Positions 46,466 through 57,175 of a stretch of DNA of 64,000 nucleotides are shown piece after piece. This DNA comes from Rheum nobile (taxonomy: Eukaryota; Streptophyta; Magnoliopsida; Caryophyllales; Polygonaceae). Numbering within the stretch: the stretch's first letter is position 1; each line of letters begins with the position of its first letter. The DNA is taken from assembly GCA_027886185.1 (NCBI GenBank), contig WOAB01000563.1, forward strand, positions 2,542,001 through 2,606,000, in the 5' to 3' direction. The notes under the pieces are model-generated. The model was not told the DNA's origin. It did no database searches and saw nothing but the letters and a program-made list of their open reading frames with translations. Made by a program: the position numbers and the translations under genes.

Positions 46466-47265
46466 TGCAGCTAGGTAATAGTGCAGTTAGGAAAGCTCGT
46501 CTTGACTTTGATCAGAGTAAAGTTCTCTTTCCAATCTGGATTCGCCTTGGGCGGTGAGGTTGGTCGTGAGCCAAAACATCTAAAGTCAGCTTTTGAACGC
46601 TTGTGTGTATAATATAAATTAAGTTTCCCAAAATTTGTCATGTTTCCTATAAGGCTCATTTCATTTGGAGTCTTCTTTTTGGGTTGATTGCTGTGAGACT
46701 CGGTCTCCAGAATCTTCTCTTGATCATGCTGCTTCATATATTCTAGTAGGAGTATGATGGTTGACTATCGTCATCGGTTTTGATTCGAGAAGCGATGAGT
46801 CTAACCTAATACGACTGCTTCGAACCACTCTGCTTTATTCCTTTGCTAGTCTATTCATTTAGACTAACCAACCGTAATTATTCCTTGCATGGTTGGCTGG
46901 TGTCATCCGTTCGATTCGGCACATCAGGTGTGTTGAAGATCCGAGAAGGCTAGAACGACTATGAAAATGAACGGTGTTTTGACAAGTTATTTTGTCGCCT
47001 TGTTTAAAAGTCTTTCGCTGTGTTAAAAAGGTGATTTTGTTGTAAGTCTTCCGCTGTAAAGATTCTGATGTTGTATTTTGTTATGTCTGGAATCATGTGT
47101 AATTCCGAGACTGTGGTTTAATAAAAGTTATGATATTTGGTATTGTAACTGTGGTTTGATGGTTTATATCAACTGGAAAAGCCTGGGGTGACTTCGGGGT
47201 TTTCGTCCGGGGTCATCGGCAGTAACGCTTTCAAAAGAGGAGAAATTTGGGGGTGTTACAAAAAA

Positions 47266-49607
47266 TACTTTCCAGCTACGAAGTTGAACAACCTGAAGAA
47301 GAGCATCAGTAATATTGAACAACAGGCCGGTGAAACTTTGTACGAGTATTATGAGAACTTTATAAGATTGATATCTAGATGTCCATATCATGGGTATTCT
47401 GACCAAGATCTTATTCTCTATCTCTATGGTGGGCTTCTGGATGATGACCGCATACTGGTGACCGCAGCCTGTGGCGGTAGTATTCTGAACAAGACGCCAG
47501 CTGCAGCATTTGAGTTCTTCTTTGAGCTATCTGAAGGCTCACGACAATCCAATAGAAGAGCGATTCCCAGTGCAGTAAGGCTAGTTAAAGCTTGCAGAGC
47601 CTGTCATGATCCGCGGCATCCCACTGATGACTGCCCAACACTTGGAGACCCCGAAGCTGAAGTGAACTCTATAAGAGGTTTTGGTCCGCAGAGACCGAGA
47701 TATGAGCCGTATTCAAACGCCTACAACTCAGGGTGGATAGACCACCCCAATCTGAGATACGGAAATCAGCCATATCCCTCCCAAGGCCACTATAACCAGG
47801 AGTTCAATCCAAGCCCATAACAGTTTCACCCGTATGGAAATCAGCAACAGTACGGGCAGCCTTACGCGCATAATCCACCAGTTCTGAATCCGAGTCCCTC
47901 CACGTCATTAGAGGACATGATTCGAGCTCTCACTCAAAGTACGGTCCAAATTCAGCAAGAGATGAAGTCTAGCTTCCAGAACATGGAGAGTCAGTTTGGA
48001 CAAGTCACTAAAAGGGTGAGTCAATTGGAGGCCAGGGGGTCCGGACAACTACCACGTCCTACGGTAGAGAACCCACGAGAGACTGTCTGTGCAATGACAC
48101 TAAGGAGTGGTATACAGTTGGGAAGTGCACCCTTGACAGAAGCAGGCGATCAAGCGAAAGAAAATACAGTAGGAGATGGAGCTACAATAGCCAAAGACGC
48201 CACAGAAGCGGTTCCACGACCAGAAGCAGACACCCGCGACCGCGACCTCAATGATGAAGGCGGTGATTTTTCCGACAAAAATCCGCGACCGTGGGATAAA
48301 ATCCGCAATCGCGGAAAAAGCCAAGAAAATATCGAACAAGTCGAGAGATTTCCGCGATCGCGGAATGAAAACCGCGACCGCAGAATTTCTCCTGGGGCAA
48401 TCGAAGATTCTGACGCCCGCCCGCAACCGCAGACGCCACTCTGCGACCGTGATTCCTCCCCTCCTTACGTAGATGACTATGTTAGGCCATATTTCCCACC
48501 GCTCGGCTCGACAAAGCCACCCGTGCCATTCCCTGAAGCGTTAATGGACACGAGAAGACCGGAGAATGACAAGGAACTCTTTGAGACATTCAGCAAATAT
48601 GAGGTAAACATCCCTTTACTTAAACTTGTCAAGAGTATTCCTCGATACGCAAAATTTCTCAAGGAGCTATGCACGATCAAGAGGAATCAGAAATTGAAAG
48701 GGAAGCAAAAAGTTCAAGTAAGCGAACAAGTCTCTGCTGTTTTTCAAAGGTGTATGCCTAAGAAGTGTGGTGACCGAGGCATGTTTAGCATTCCATGTGT
48801 GATAGGTGACACTAAATTTGAAAAAGCTATGCTAGATCTTGGTGCATCTATAAATGTTTTGCCTTACTCTCTATATGAATCTTTAAAATTGGGACCATTG
48901 CATGCAACAGGAATAGTTCTACAATTGGCTGATAGATCTAATGTGTATCCGAAAGGGGTAGTTGAAGATGTCCTAGTAATGGTTGACAACTTGATTTTTC
49001 CTGCTGACTTCTTTGTGCTGGATATGGACCACGATAAAAATGCAGCCCCTATACTGTTAGGTAGGCCATTCATGAAAACATCCCAGACAAAGATTGATGT
49101 AAGTAGTGGAACCCTTACCATGGAATTCGATGGGGAAAAGGTAGAGTATAACATTTATGATGCTATGAAACACCCCATTGATGATCATTCTTTGTGTGTT
49201 ATTGATGTGATTGAGCCTATAGTGCAAGATGTCTTTGCTACTGCCTGTTCTGATAAGTTGCAATCTGCTATTGAGAATGCCATTGAAGAACCACCTGAGT
49301 ATTATGCTTTAGACACTGACTTGCAGGAAACGGTGGCTCACTTAGCACACGTTACACCCCCTTCCCGTTCTTTGGGCAATGGCCCCATCCCACTAACAGT
49401 GCCAAGCGAGAAGCTTTTACCTTCTGTTGTGCAGGCACCAGAGACAGAACTCAAGCCATTACCAGATCACCTCAAGTATGCTTTCCTGGGAAAGGAGGAC
49501 ACACTATCGATCCTTATCTCCAACAAGCTTTCCAAGAATCAAGAGGAGAAATTGGTGGCAGTGCTTAAGGAACACAAGACTGCTTTAGGATGGACCATTG
49601 CAGAATA
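47266..49607 (+). pseudogene. E5 gag C-terminal part and protease
   Basis: Resumes gag after E6 (YFPATKLNNLKK; YENFIRLISRCPYHGY). A knuckle CRACHDPRHPTDDC lies near 47600. An in-frame TAA sits at 47818. The same frame continues to a Gag-protease spacer (48235-48440) made of CCGCGATCGCGG-type repeats. The protease follows (MLDLGAS near 48832, ILLGRPF near 49050) and a linker to about 49605, where the frame breaks. Confidence 0.88.
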
Positions 49608-51383
49608 AAGGGAATCAGTCCCTCTACGGCTCTACCTGCATGCACAAAATTTTACTAGAGGACGATGCCAAGCCATCGAGACAGCCACAGAGAAGACTCA
49701 ACCCACCAATGATGGAGGTGGTGAAAAAGGAGGTGCTGAAACTCCTACAGGCTGGAATGATTTTTCCCATCTCCGACAGTAAATGGGTGAGCCCGACACA
49801 AGTTGTCCCAAAGAAGGGAGGAATCACAGTTGTAGAAAACCAACAAGGAGAGTTGGTCCCCACCCGAGTGCAATCCGGATATAGAGTATGCATTGATTAC
49901 CGTAAGCTGAATGCGGTAACTCGGAAAGACCATTTTCCTCTACCCTTCATTGATCAAATGCTCGAGCGACTGGCTGGTCGCCCCTATTACTGCTTCTTGG
50001 ATGGATACTCAGGGTATTTTCAGATAGCCATTGCATCGGAGGATCAAGAAAAGACGACATTTACATGCCCTTTTGGTACTTTTGCATATCGCAGGATGCC
50101 ATTCGGGTTGTGTAACGCACCTGGAACATTCCAAAGGTGTATGGTAAGCATTTTTCTGAATTTGTAGAGCAATTCATTGAGGTTTTTATGGATGATTTCA
50201 CAGTCCATGGTGATAGTTTTGATGCATGCTTAGACCACTTAGCACTTGTACTTCAAAGATGTGTAGATACCAACTTGGTTCTTAATTCTGAAAAGTGTCA
50301 TTTTATGGTTGAGCAAGGCATTGTGTTGGGTCATATAGTGTCTTCTAGGGGTATTGAGGTCGATAAGGCAAAGATTGATGTAATTCAGTCTCTACCTTAT
50401 CCTACTAATGTGCGTGAAGTGCATTCTTTCTTAGGCCATGCAGGTTTCTACCGCCGATTTATTAAAGACTTTTCAAAGATCTCATCACCTCTATGCGAGC
50501 TGCTGAAGAAGGAAGTGACCTTTGAGCTTAATGATGAATGCAAGAGGGCATTTGATGACTTGAAAACTCGCCTCACTAGTGCACTGATCATTCAAGCACC
50601 AGATTGGTCTCAGCCCTTCGAGATTATGTGCGATGCTAGTGATTATGCTGTAGGTGCGGTCCTTGGGAAAAAGAAGCACGAGCGTCTCATGTGATTCATA
50701 ATGCTTCTATGACTCTGAATGGAGCACAGCGAAACTACTCAACCACGGAGAAGGAATTATTAGCGGTTGTATTTGCCCTGGAGAAATTCAGACAATACTT
50801 GTTGGGGATCAAGGTGATCATCTACACGGATCATGCGGCTCTTCGGTATCTATTGACGAAGAAAGATGCAAAACCCAGATTGATTCGATGTTTCCGCGAT
50901 CGCGGAAACATCTCTGAGCTATCCATTGAGCCTTGGTCGGAGGAAGAACTCCTTGGTCTCTGCACACTCAAGCCGTGGTATGCGAACCTCGTGAACTTCC
51001 TCGTTCGAGCTGAATTCGCACCGAACTTTGCAAAGGCACAGAAAGACAAAATCCGGCGTGAGTCTCGATTCTACGTATGGGATGACCCCTATCTTTGGAG
51101 ACACTGTGTTGACCAGGTAATCCGCCGATGCATTCCGGATAATGAGGTACAATCTGTCTTATCCTTTTGTCATTCTCATGCATGTGGGGGCCATTTTGGG
51201 CCAAATAAAACTGCTAGAAAGGTATTGGAAGCAGGATTCTACTGGCCACACATCTTTCGAGATGCAAACGCCTTCTGTAGATCCTTTGATCGATGCCAGA
51301 GAGTTGGGAATATATCTCAGAGGAATGAGATGCCACGATCATCATTAATCTTTTGCGAGATTTTTGATGTTTGGGGCATTGAC
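49608..51383 (+). pseudogene. E5 RT, RNase H and integrase N-terminus
   Basis: RT keeps CIDYRKLNAVTRKDHFPLPF and, after a frameshift near 50150, VFMDDFTVHG. RNase H (CDASDYAVGAVLG, then after another break near 50690 TEKELLAVVFALEKF and TDHAALRYLL) is cut short after LIRC. There about 50 residues present in E1 are replaced by a segment holding TTTCCGCGATCGCGGAAA (50891-50908). The integrase zinc finger (CHSHACGGH, CQRVG) follows. The gene is cut at 51383 in WGID by E8. Confidence 0.88.
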
Positions 51384-54300
51384 TGTGATACCCCGTAATT
51401 TTTATAAAGTTAATTTGGGAATTTTTGGATTTTTCCCGAGCACCCGTTTAGTACGTCGGATTTAATTCAGGTAGCTTGAGACATTCTGTAATGTGCTCTG
51501 TATCTGTAATATTTTTCTCAGTGAAATAAAATATAGACGACGTGCTTCGAATGTTTATACGCGTTCGCGTACGATAATTTTTATCCCGGGTTAATGTCTT
51601 GCTCATCCAAAAGCTGAATGGGCGGGAAAAGGCAAAACGGCGACCGCCGTACAGTCACGGCGCCCGCCGTCGCTGGGCCCGATGTGTCAGGCCGTCGTCT
51701 CCTACGCTGGGCTCGCCAGAGCTAGGAACGGCGACCGCCGTAGGCAAAGTTGCGGCGCCCACCGTGATTACCCAGAGGTCTTTAACCGATGGTCGCCGGC
51801 GTGGTTCTGGAAAGCGCCGAACTAGCTTTCGTAGGCCCATCTTCGTGCTCCCGATGCTTTGGCTATAAAAGGAGGTGTTGGGGAAGAGATTTGAGCCATC
51901 CCAAACACCGAACCTCTGCCAAATTTTCGTGTCGTCGGAGTTGTGTTTCGCCGGAGTTCGGAAGCTCTCATCGGTGTCGTTTGGTGGTGTTTCCAGAAGC
52001 CCTTTAGAAGCCTTTTGGTTGCCTTTGGAGGTCAGAACCCATGCAAGGCATAAAGGGGTCGAAACGCGCATCATTTGGGTGAGTTTTCTCGCCGCTTCTG
52101 TCGTCTGAGTTCTTCACGGCGACCGCCGTGTTCTTCACGGCGACCGCCGTGATGAACTGCGGCGACTGCCGCCAAGAACAGCGACCGCCGCTAGTGCCCA
52201 GGATGCCTTCGTGGCTTTGGCTTGGTTGGTTGTCGTCGTGGCGTCGTTTCCTTCAGTTCCTTTCGTCTTTCCTTAGATTCGTACTAGTTTATGTCGAATC
52301 TAACTTGGGGTTTCCTTATGGGTCGACTCGAAGGTCGTTGTGCTGTCGGAGCTATACCTGTGTCGAGCCCGGAATCCCGTTGTCTCTGCCTTGTTCCAGA
52401 TCTGCGGACTAAGGCAAGTGGCGGTTCGCTCTTGCTCATCGTTCCATATTTACATTAATTATCAGTTGTTTATCTGAGTAATTAATTTAGAATGATTACT
52501 GTGTTTGTCTGGAAATGGTTTTATAAACTGTTTTGGAAAATCATATAATAGGTTGTATATCTGTTAGAACGACGCTATTATTTATGATCGCCTTCCGGGC
52601 ATTTATGTGGATTTATCCAGAACTGTTGTTTTGTTTGAGAACTAATTTCATAAATAAACGTGATTAAAGTAATGTTATGATAGGTTGTATATCTGTTAGA
52701 ACAACGCTATTATATGTAATAATTACTGTGATGGTATTGTTGTGAAATTAATCTTAATGCTAGAATAGCATGTGGGTTAATAGGAAAACTAATCCAAGTA
52801 AGGATTAGCTGTTTCTATTATCTCTATGTTTAAGTTGATTGCCTGGATGACCTTAATGTGAATAATTGATGTGTTAGACTGTTTAGTTAACACGAGTGTT
52901 TGTGGGAACGTTAATCCAAGTAAGGATTGGTCGTTTCTTTATAACTTAATGTTCGTAAGAACGCTAATCCAAGTAAGGATTAGTCGTTTCTTTATAATTT
53001 AAAATGCGTGGGAACGCTAATCCAAGTAAGGATTTGTCGTTTCTTTAAATCATAATATTCCTCGGGATAATTTCCGAATAATAATTTAAGGGTCATGACC
53101 TATGCTTCTTATCCACCTTTAAGGATCTGAAGTGTTTAAGCGCCTTACTAGCGCCAGTGGATGAGCTTAATAGCAGTCCTGTGTATTAAGCACCTAGCTA
53201 GTGCAATTGGGGTGGACGTAACTGTCACCCTGTAAATTAAAGTGTAAGCGATGTGGCAGTGCAATCTGGGTGAACATAAGATCACCCTGTGTAACAATAA
53301 CTTCTGTTGTTCTCGGAATAATATTAAGCCTCGTGTGTGCGTGTGTGTGTGTGTGTTTGTGTGTTGTATTAATTTGGGTTGACATAATTGTCACCCTGTG
53401 ATTTAAACTTTGTGCCGCACTTAATAATATTAATATACTTCAGTAATGTTTGTTTTATAATTAAATAAGATATGTGCCCGAGTGCACATAATTAATAAAC
53501 CTTTGGCGAGTAGTGCAGCTCAGTAAATAGTGCAGCTAGGAAAGCTCGTCACGACTTTGATCATAGTACGTTCTCTTTCCGATCTGGAATCGCTGTAAGC
53601 GGTGAGGTTGGTCGTGAACCGAAGCATCTGAGTCAGTTTTTAAATCATCGTTATGTGGTTCTATAAGATCCAGACTTGAATGTAGTACGTTCTCTTTTCG
53701 ATCTGGATTCGCTGTAAGCGGTGAGGTTGGTCGGGAACCGAAGCATCTCAATCAGCTTTTAAATCATTGTTGTATGATGTTGTAAACATTCCAGATTTGT
53801 CATATTTCCTTAAAGGCTCAATCTCTTGGAGTCTCTTTTCGAGTCGATTTCTGTGAAGATTAAGTCTTCCAGAATCTTCTCTTGTGCATACCTCTTGTTG
53901 TTATTCCGTGAAAGTGTCGGGTTATGTATCGTCCCTTCGGTTATTATTCGAGGAACAATGATAGTAAACAGTTACGATCACTCGAACCACTCTGCTTTTT
54001 ACCCTTGCTAGTCTATTCAAGTAGACTAACCCACGAACTTTGTTCTCTGCATGTGGGCTGGTGTCATCCGTTCGATTCGGCACATCAGATAGAGTATAGA
54101 TGAGAAGACTAGAAGGACTATGGAGTCGACGGTGGTTTTTCGACGTTGTTAATAATTTCTTTTAATCAGGTTGAGATCCTTGGGAGATGACCATTGTGGT
54201 CAAGATCCTTGTTTGTAATATCTTTTATAAGACTTCCGCTGTACTTTGTTTAAACTCTGTGTTTGTCCTATTCGAGATTGTGATGTAATCCCGGGACTCA

Positions 54301-54923
54301 TGTTCTATATAAATAAGGTTATCATTTTGTATCATTATTTCATGAATTGTATTTAAACGGTAAAGCCTTGGGTGATCTCGATAAGGAACACTGGGGTCAC
54401 TGGCGGTAATACCTTTCCAAAAGGGTTAAGTTTTGGGGGTGTTACAGCGCAATTGGTAACAAGTGGGCGTTAGGCCGCTTGTTAAAGCGGGAGGTCTCGA
54501 GTTCGAGTCTCATGAACAACCTACCCAGTTTGGGGGATGGGTTGGGGTACATGGGCTGCGGCCCATGGGGGATAGAAATGGCTGGGCCAATGCGCTCGGA
54601 GGTCCCTATCCAACATAAAAGTGTACTTTTTTGTAACATCCCAGGCCAAGCTACCCCAGCCACCAAGCCGCCCAGCCACCCAACGGTGCCGGCGCCGGTA
54701 CTGGTGCAACACAATTGGTGATACAAGTGGTAAGGCATTGCCCTTGTATCTAAAGGTCCCGGGTTCGATCCTCGTGGGCAACAACCTACTCATTTAAATG
54801 GGGGAAGGGTTGGGTGTGTGGGCTGCATGCCCTTGGACAACCAGGCGGCACCAGTACCGGCGCCGGCACCGTTGGGTGGCTGGGCGACTTGGTGGCTGGG
54901 GTAGCTTGGCCTGGGATGTTACA
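51384..54923 (+). mobile_element. E8: solo LTR related to E6, with E9 at its tip
   Basis: Starts TGTGATACCCCG; the typical LTR end GGGGGTGTTACA is reached at 54446. The TTGAC duplication, however, lies at 51379-51383 and 54924-54928, after E9. Removing 51384-54923 restores the integrase frame (WGID, FMGPF). The LTR is 3,063 bp, longer than E6 because of internal duplications: a block near 53566-53645 recurs near 53686-53765, and an AATCCAAGTAAGGATT unit occurs four times at 52790-53045. TATAAAAGG at 51865-51872. GC motifs at 51636-51680, 51727-51768 and 52115-52193. Confidence 0.9.
54447..54916 (+). mobile_element. E9: tRNA-like (SINE-like) insertion with a 76-bp foldback
   Basis: Flanked by TGTTACA at 54440-54446 and 54917-54923, a plausible 7-bp duplication. 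It contains two related tRNA-like units: one from 54447 with B box GTTCGAGTC, one from about 54708 with B box GGTTCGATCC. Both are followed by similar tails (ACCTACC/ACCTACT, then a G-rich run and GGGCTGC). The second unit sits in a 140-bp loop between inverted arms of 76 bp (54632-54707 and 54848-54923) with one mismatch. The right arm includes the last TGTTACA. A run of six T ends the first unit, like a Pol III stop. Confidence 0.6.
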
Positions 54924-55816
54924 TTGACTTTATGGGACCATTTCCTAACTCCTTTGGGAATTTCTATATTTTGCTTGCGGTGGACTACGTTTTCAAGTGG
55001 GTGGAAGCGAAGGCCACCAAGACTGATGACTCTAAAGTAGTGGCAGATTTTCTGAAGAAACGCATTTTATCTAGATTTGGAATTCCCAAAGTTTTGATAA
55101 GTGACAGGGGAACTCACTTCTGCAATAGGACCGTGAGCGCGCTACTGAAGAAATACCATGTCACGCAGAAAGTTTCCACGGCCTACCATCCACAGACCAA
55201 CGGGCAAGCCGAAGTGTCCAATAGAGAGATCAAAACTATCCTTGAGAAGACGGTGGCCCCAAATAGGAAGGATTGGAGTTTGAGACTTGATGATGCACTC
55301 TGGGCTTATCGAACTGCCTATAAAACACCCATTGGAATGTCGCCCTACAGATTGGTGTTTGGGAAAGCTTGTCACCTTCCAGTGGAGCTTGAACACAAGG
55401 CATATTGGGCTGTGAAGAATTGCAACATGCGAATCGATAAAGTTGGACATTTTCGCAAGCTATAGCTGCAAGAATTGGAGGAACTGCGACTTGAAGCTTA
55501 TGACAACGCAGTCACGTACAAGGAGAAGACAAAGGCCTGGCACGACAAGAACATTATGAGAAAGGACTTTAAGCCCGGAGACAAAGTCCTACTATTTATG
55601 TCTCGCCTTCGTCTCTTCCCGGGAAAACTCCGATCCCGTTGGGGTGGGCCCTATGTTGTTGCTCGCGTCTTCTCCCATGGCGCAGTGGAGCTATATGACA
55701 CTGATGGGCAGTCCGTGTTCAAGGTGAATGGGCAAAGGTTGAAACCCTACCATGAAGGTTTTGACAACAACGTCATAGAAGAGACAGACCTTCAAGACCC
55801 CGAAGTTGGCAAGTGA
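54924..55816 (+). pseudogene. E5 integrase, C-terminal part
   Basis: Starts FMGPFPNSFGNFY after E8. Catalytic-region motifs SDRGTHF and GQAEVSNRE are intact. The C-terminal region (FGKACHLPVELEHKAYWA; RLRLFPGKLRSRW) ends at 55816 with only one TAG break near 55465. A GGAGGCAACCCGAG motif and the donor GTATGT follow at 55863-55882. Confidence 0.9.
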
Positions 55817-57175
55817 TCACCTCAGATGAGTCGAGCCACGACGGTAAATAAGGCGCTACTCAGGAGGCAACCCGAGGTATGTATTTCTTTCCAGTTTTTC
55901 CTTTCCTTGTTTATTTTAGTTATTAGTGTGTTATTTTGTTTTTGTTTTTGCATTTAGACTAACCTGCAGGGAGGAGGCCCGCACCATAAAGAAGACGGTG
56001 TCCCGCATCAATGTAAGTCCTCCTATTTCCCTGCACTTGAAAAAAAATCCAAAAAAACCTTAAACGGATTAAAAAAAAAAGCTTTACTGTAGCCAACTGT
56101 CCGAGCTACCCATACAATGAGATGGTGCACATCATGTTGTCACGAAGGAGACATTAGCCCACATATTTTTGCCAACAATGATGGCCCTACAGTCGACAGT
56201 TGAGGAGGAGGAACACTAGAGCCCCCACCACGATTACATCTGGGCTTTACCATGTGTTCGATGAAGGCCGTGCAACCCCGACATCCTTGCTATACCACTA
56301 CTCACCACAGTGGATCTATTTGGTTGCACGGTAGGAGTTGATTTTGATGACCCGCACAACACCAGAGACATGTGCTTATATTGATGTACCGCCAACAACA
56401 ACATTCTTGTCCAAGCCAACTCGACGACGTTTGTGAGTACATTTCCGCTTTTCCCTGTGCTTCTATTCTTTTTGTCTTTCATTACATTGAGGACAATGCA
56501 ATGTTTAAGCATGGGGGAGGATTCTATACTTGCTATGTCGCTGAGGAGAAAAATAATGAATAAAAAATTAGAAAAAGACAAAAATTGAAAAAAGACAAAA
56601 ATAGAAATCCTGGGATAAGTCGAAAATCCGAAATGGCGGCTTATGCAATAAGCAGGTGGCTTGGACCAGCATTAGACTGGGGTAATAATTGGTCAAGAGT
56701 GATGTGAGTTATATGTGAGTCCATCTATTGAAAAATGAAATGAGTGGCTTGGTGAACACCCGAAAGGGCGCCTTGGCAAAATGAGTGGAAAGAAGAAGAG
56801 TGCTTATTAGGATTCCTCATTTTTCCTGGCGTGGTGACATAAGAAGAGGAGACATAAGGAGGATTCGGATAGGTCACTCTGGGAGGTATAAGAAGATAGA
56901 TGGAGGCTAGGATTAGATTTTATTCACTCTATGGTGTTCGGGATAAGCTTGGGGGAAGTACTCTGCTTCCCTTTTAGTTTGATTGTGTGTGGTGCTGATT
57001 GTTGTGTTGTGTGTTGTGCTGTGCATATTGTGTTGGTGCCTTGGAGTTCATTGTTAGGTGCAATTCTTAGTGGAGATGATTTTTCCATGCTTCCTGAGAC
57101 CTTGGGGACTTGATTGGAGGAGTAGGTTTCTTTTAGCTTACTCGAGGACGAGCAAGGCTTAAGCATGGGGGAGTT
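55817..57175 (+). other. E5 3' non-coding region with hairpin/polypurine modules
   Basis: No ORF2 is recognisable. Module 1: CATTG-AGGA-CAATG (56486-56499), then TTTAAGCATGGGGGAGG from 56505. A second G-run, TAAGCTTGGGGGAAG, lies near 56943. Terminal module: CTTACTCG-AGGA-CGAGCAAG (57137-57156, one mismatch), then TTAAGCATGGGGGAG (57159-57173), abutting the LTR. A CCC-GAAA-GGG hairpin (56759-56768) and surrounding blocks match E7. Confidence 0.75.

Larger units (their letters stand above)
36217..47260 (+). mobile_element. E6: solo LTR of a long-LTR gypsy family, carrying E7
   Basis: Starts TGTAATATCCCCG and ends GGGGGTGTTACA, flanked by AAAAA at 36212-36216 and 47261-47265. Without E7 it is about 2,563 bp. 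Removing it rejoins E5 gag in frame (AFLEK, then YFPATK). A TATAAAAGG lies at 36788-36796. GC-rich motifs lie at 36618-36650 and 37049-37100. Homologous to E8. The long LTR and its ends suggest a Del/Tekay-type chromovirus; no internal region remains. Confidence 0.92.

Noticed and set aside
53333..53363. GT-rich run as a special structure
   Set aside because: It is a simple (GT)n microsatellite within the E8 LTR.
54708..54790. A possible tRNA gene with a good B box
   Set aside because: It has no convincing cloverleaf, anticodon arm or matching acceptor ends, and it sits within a foldback with a sister copy nearby, so it is SINE-like.
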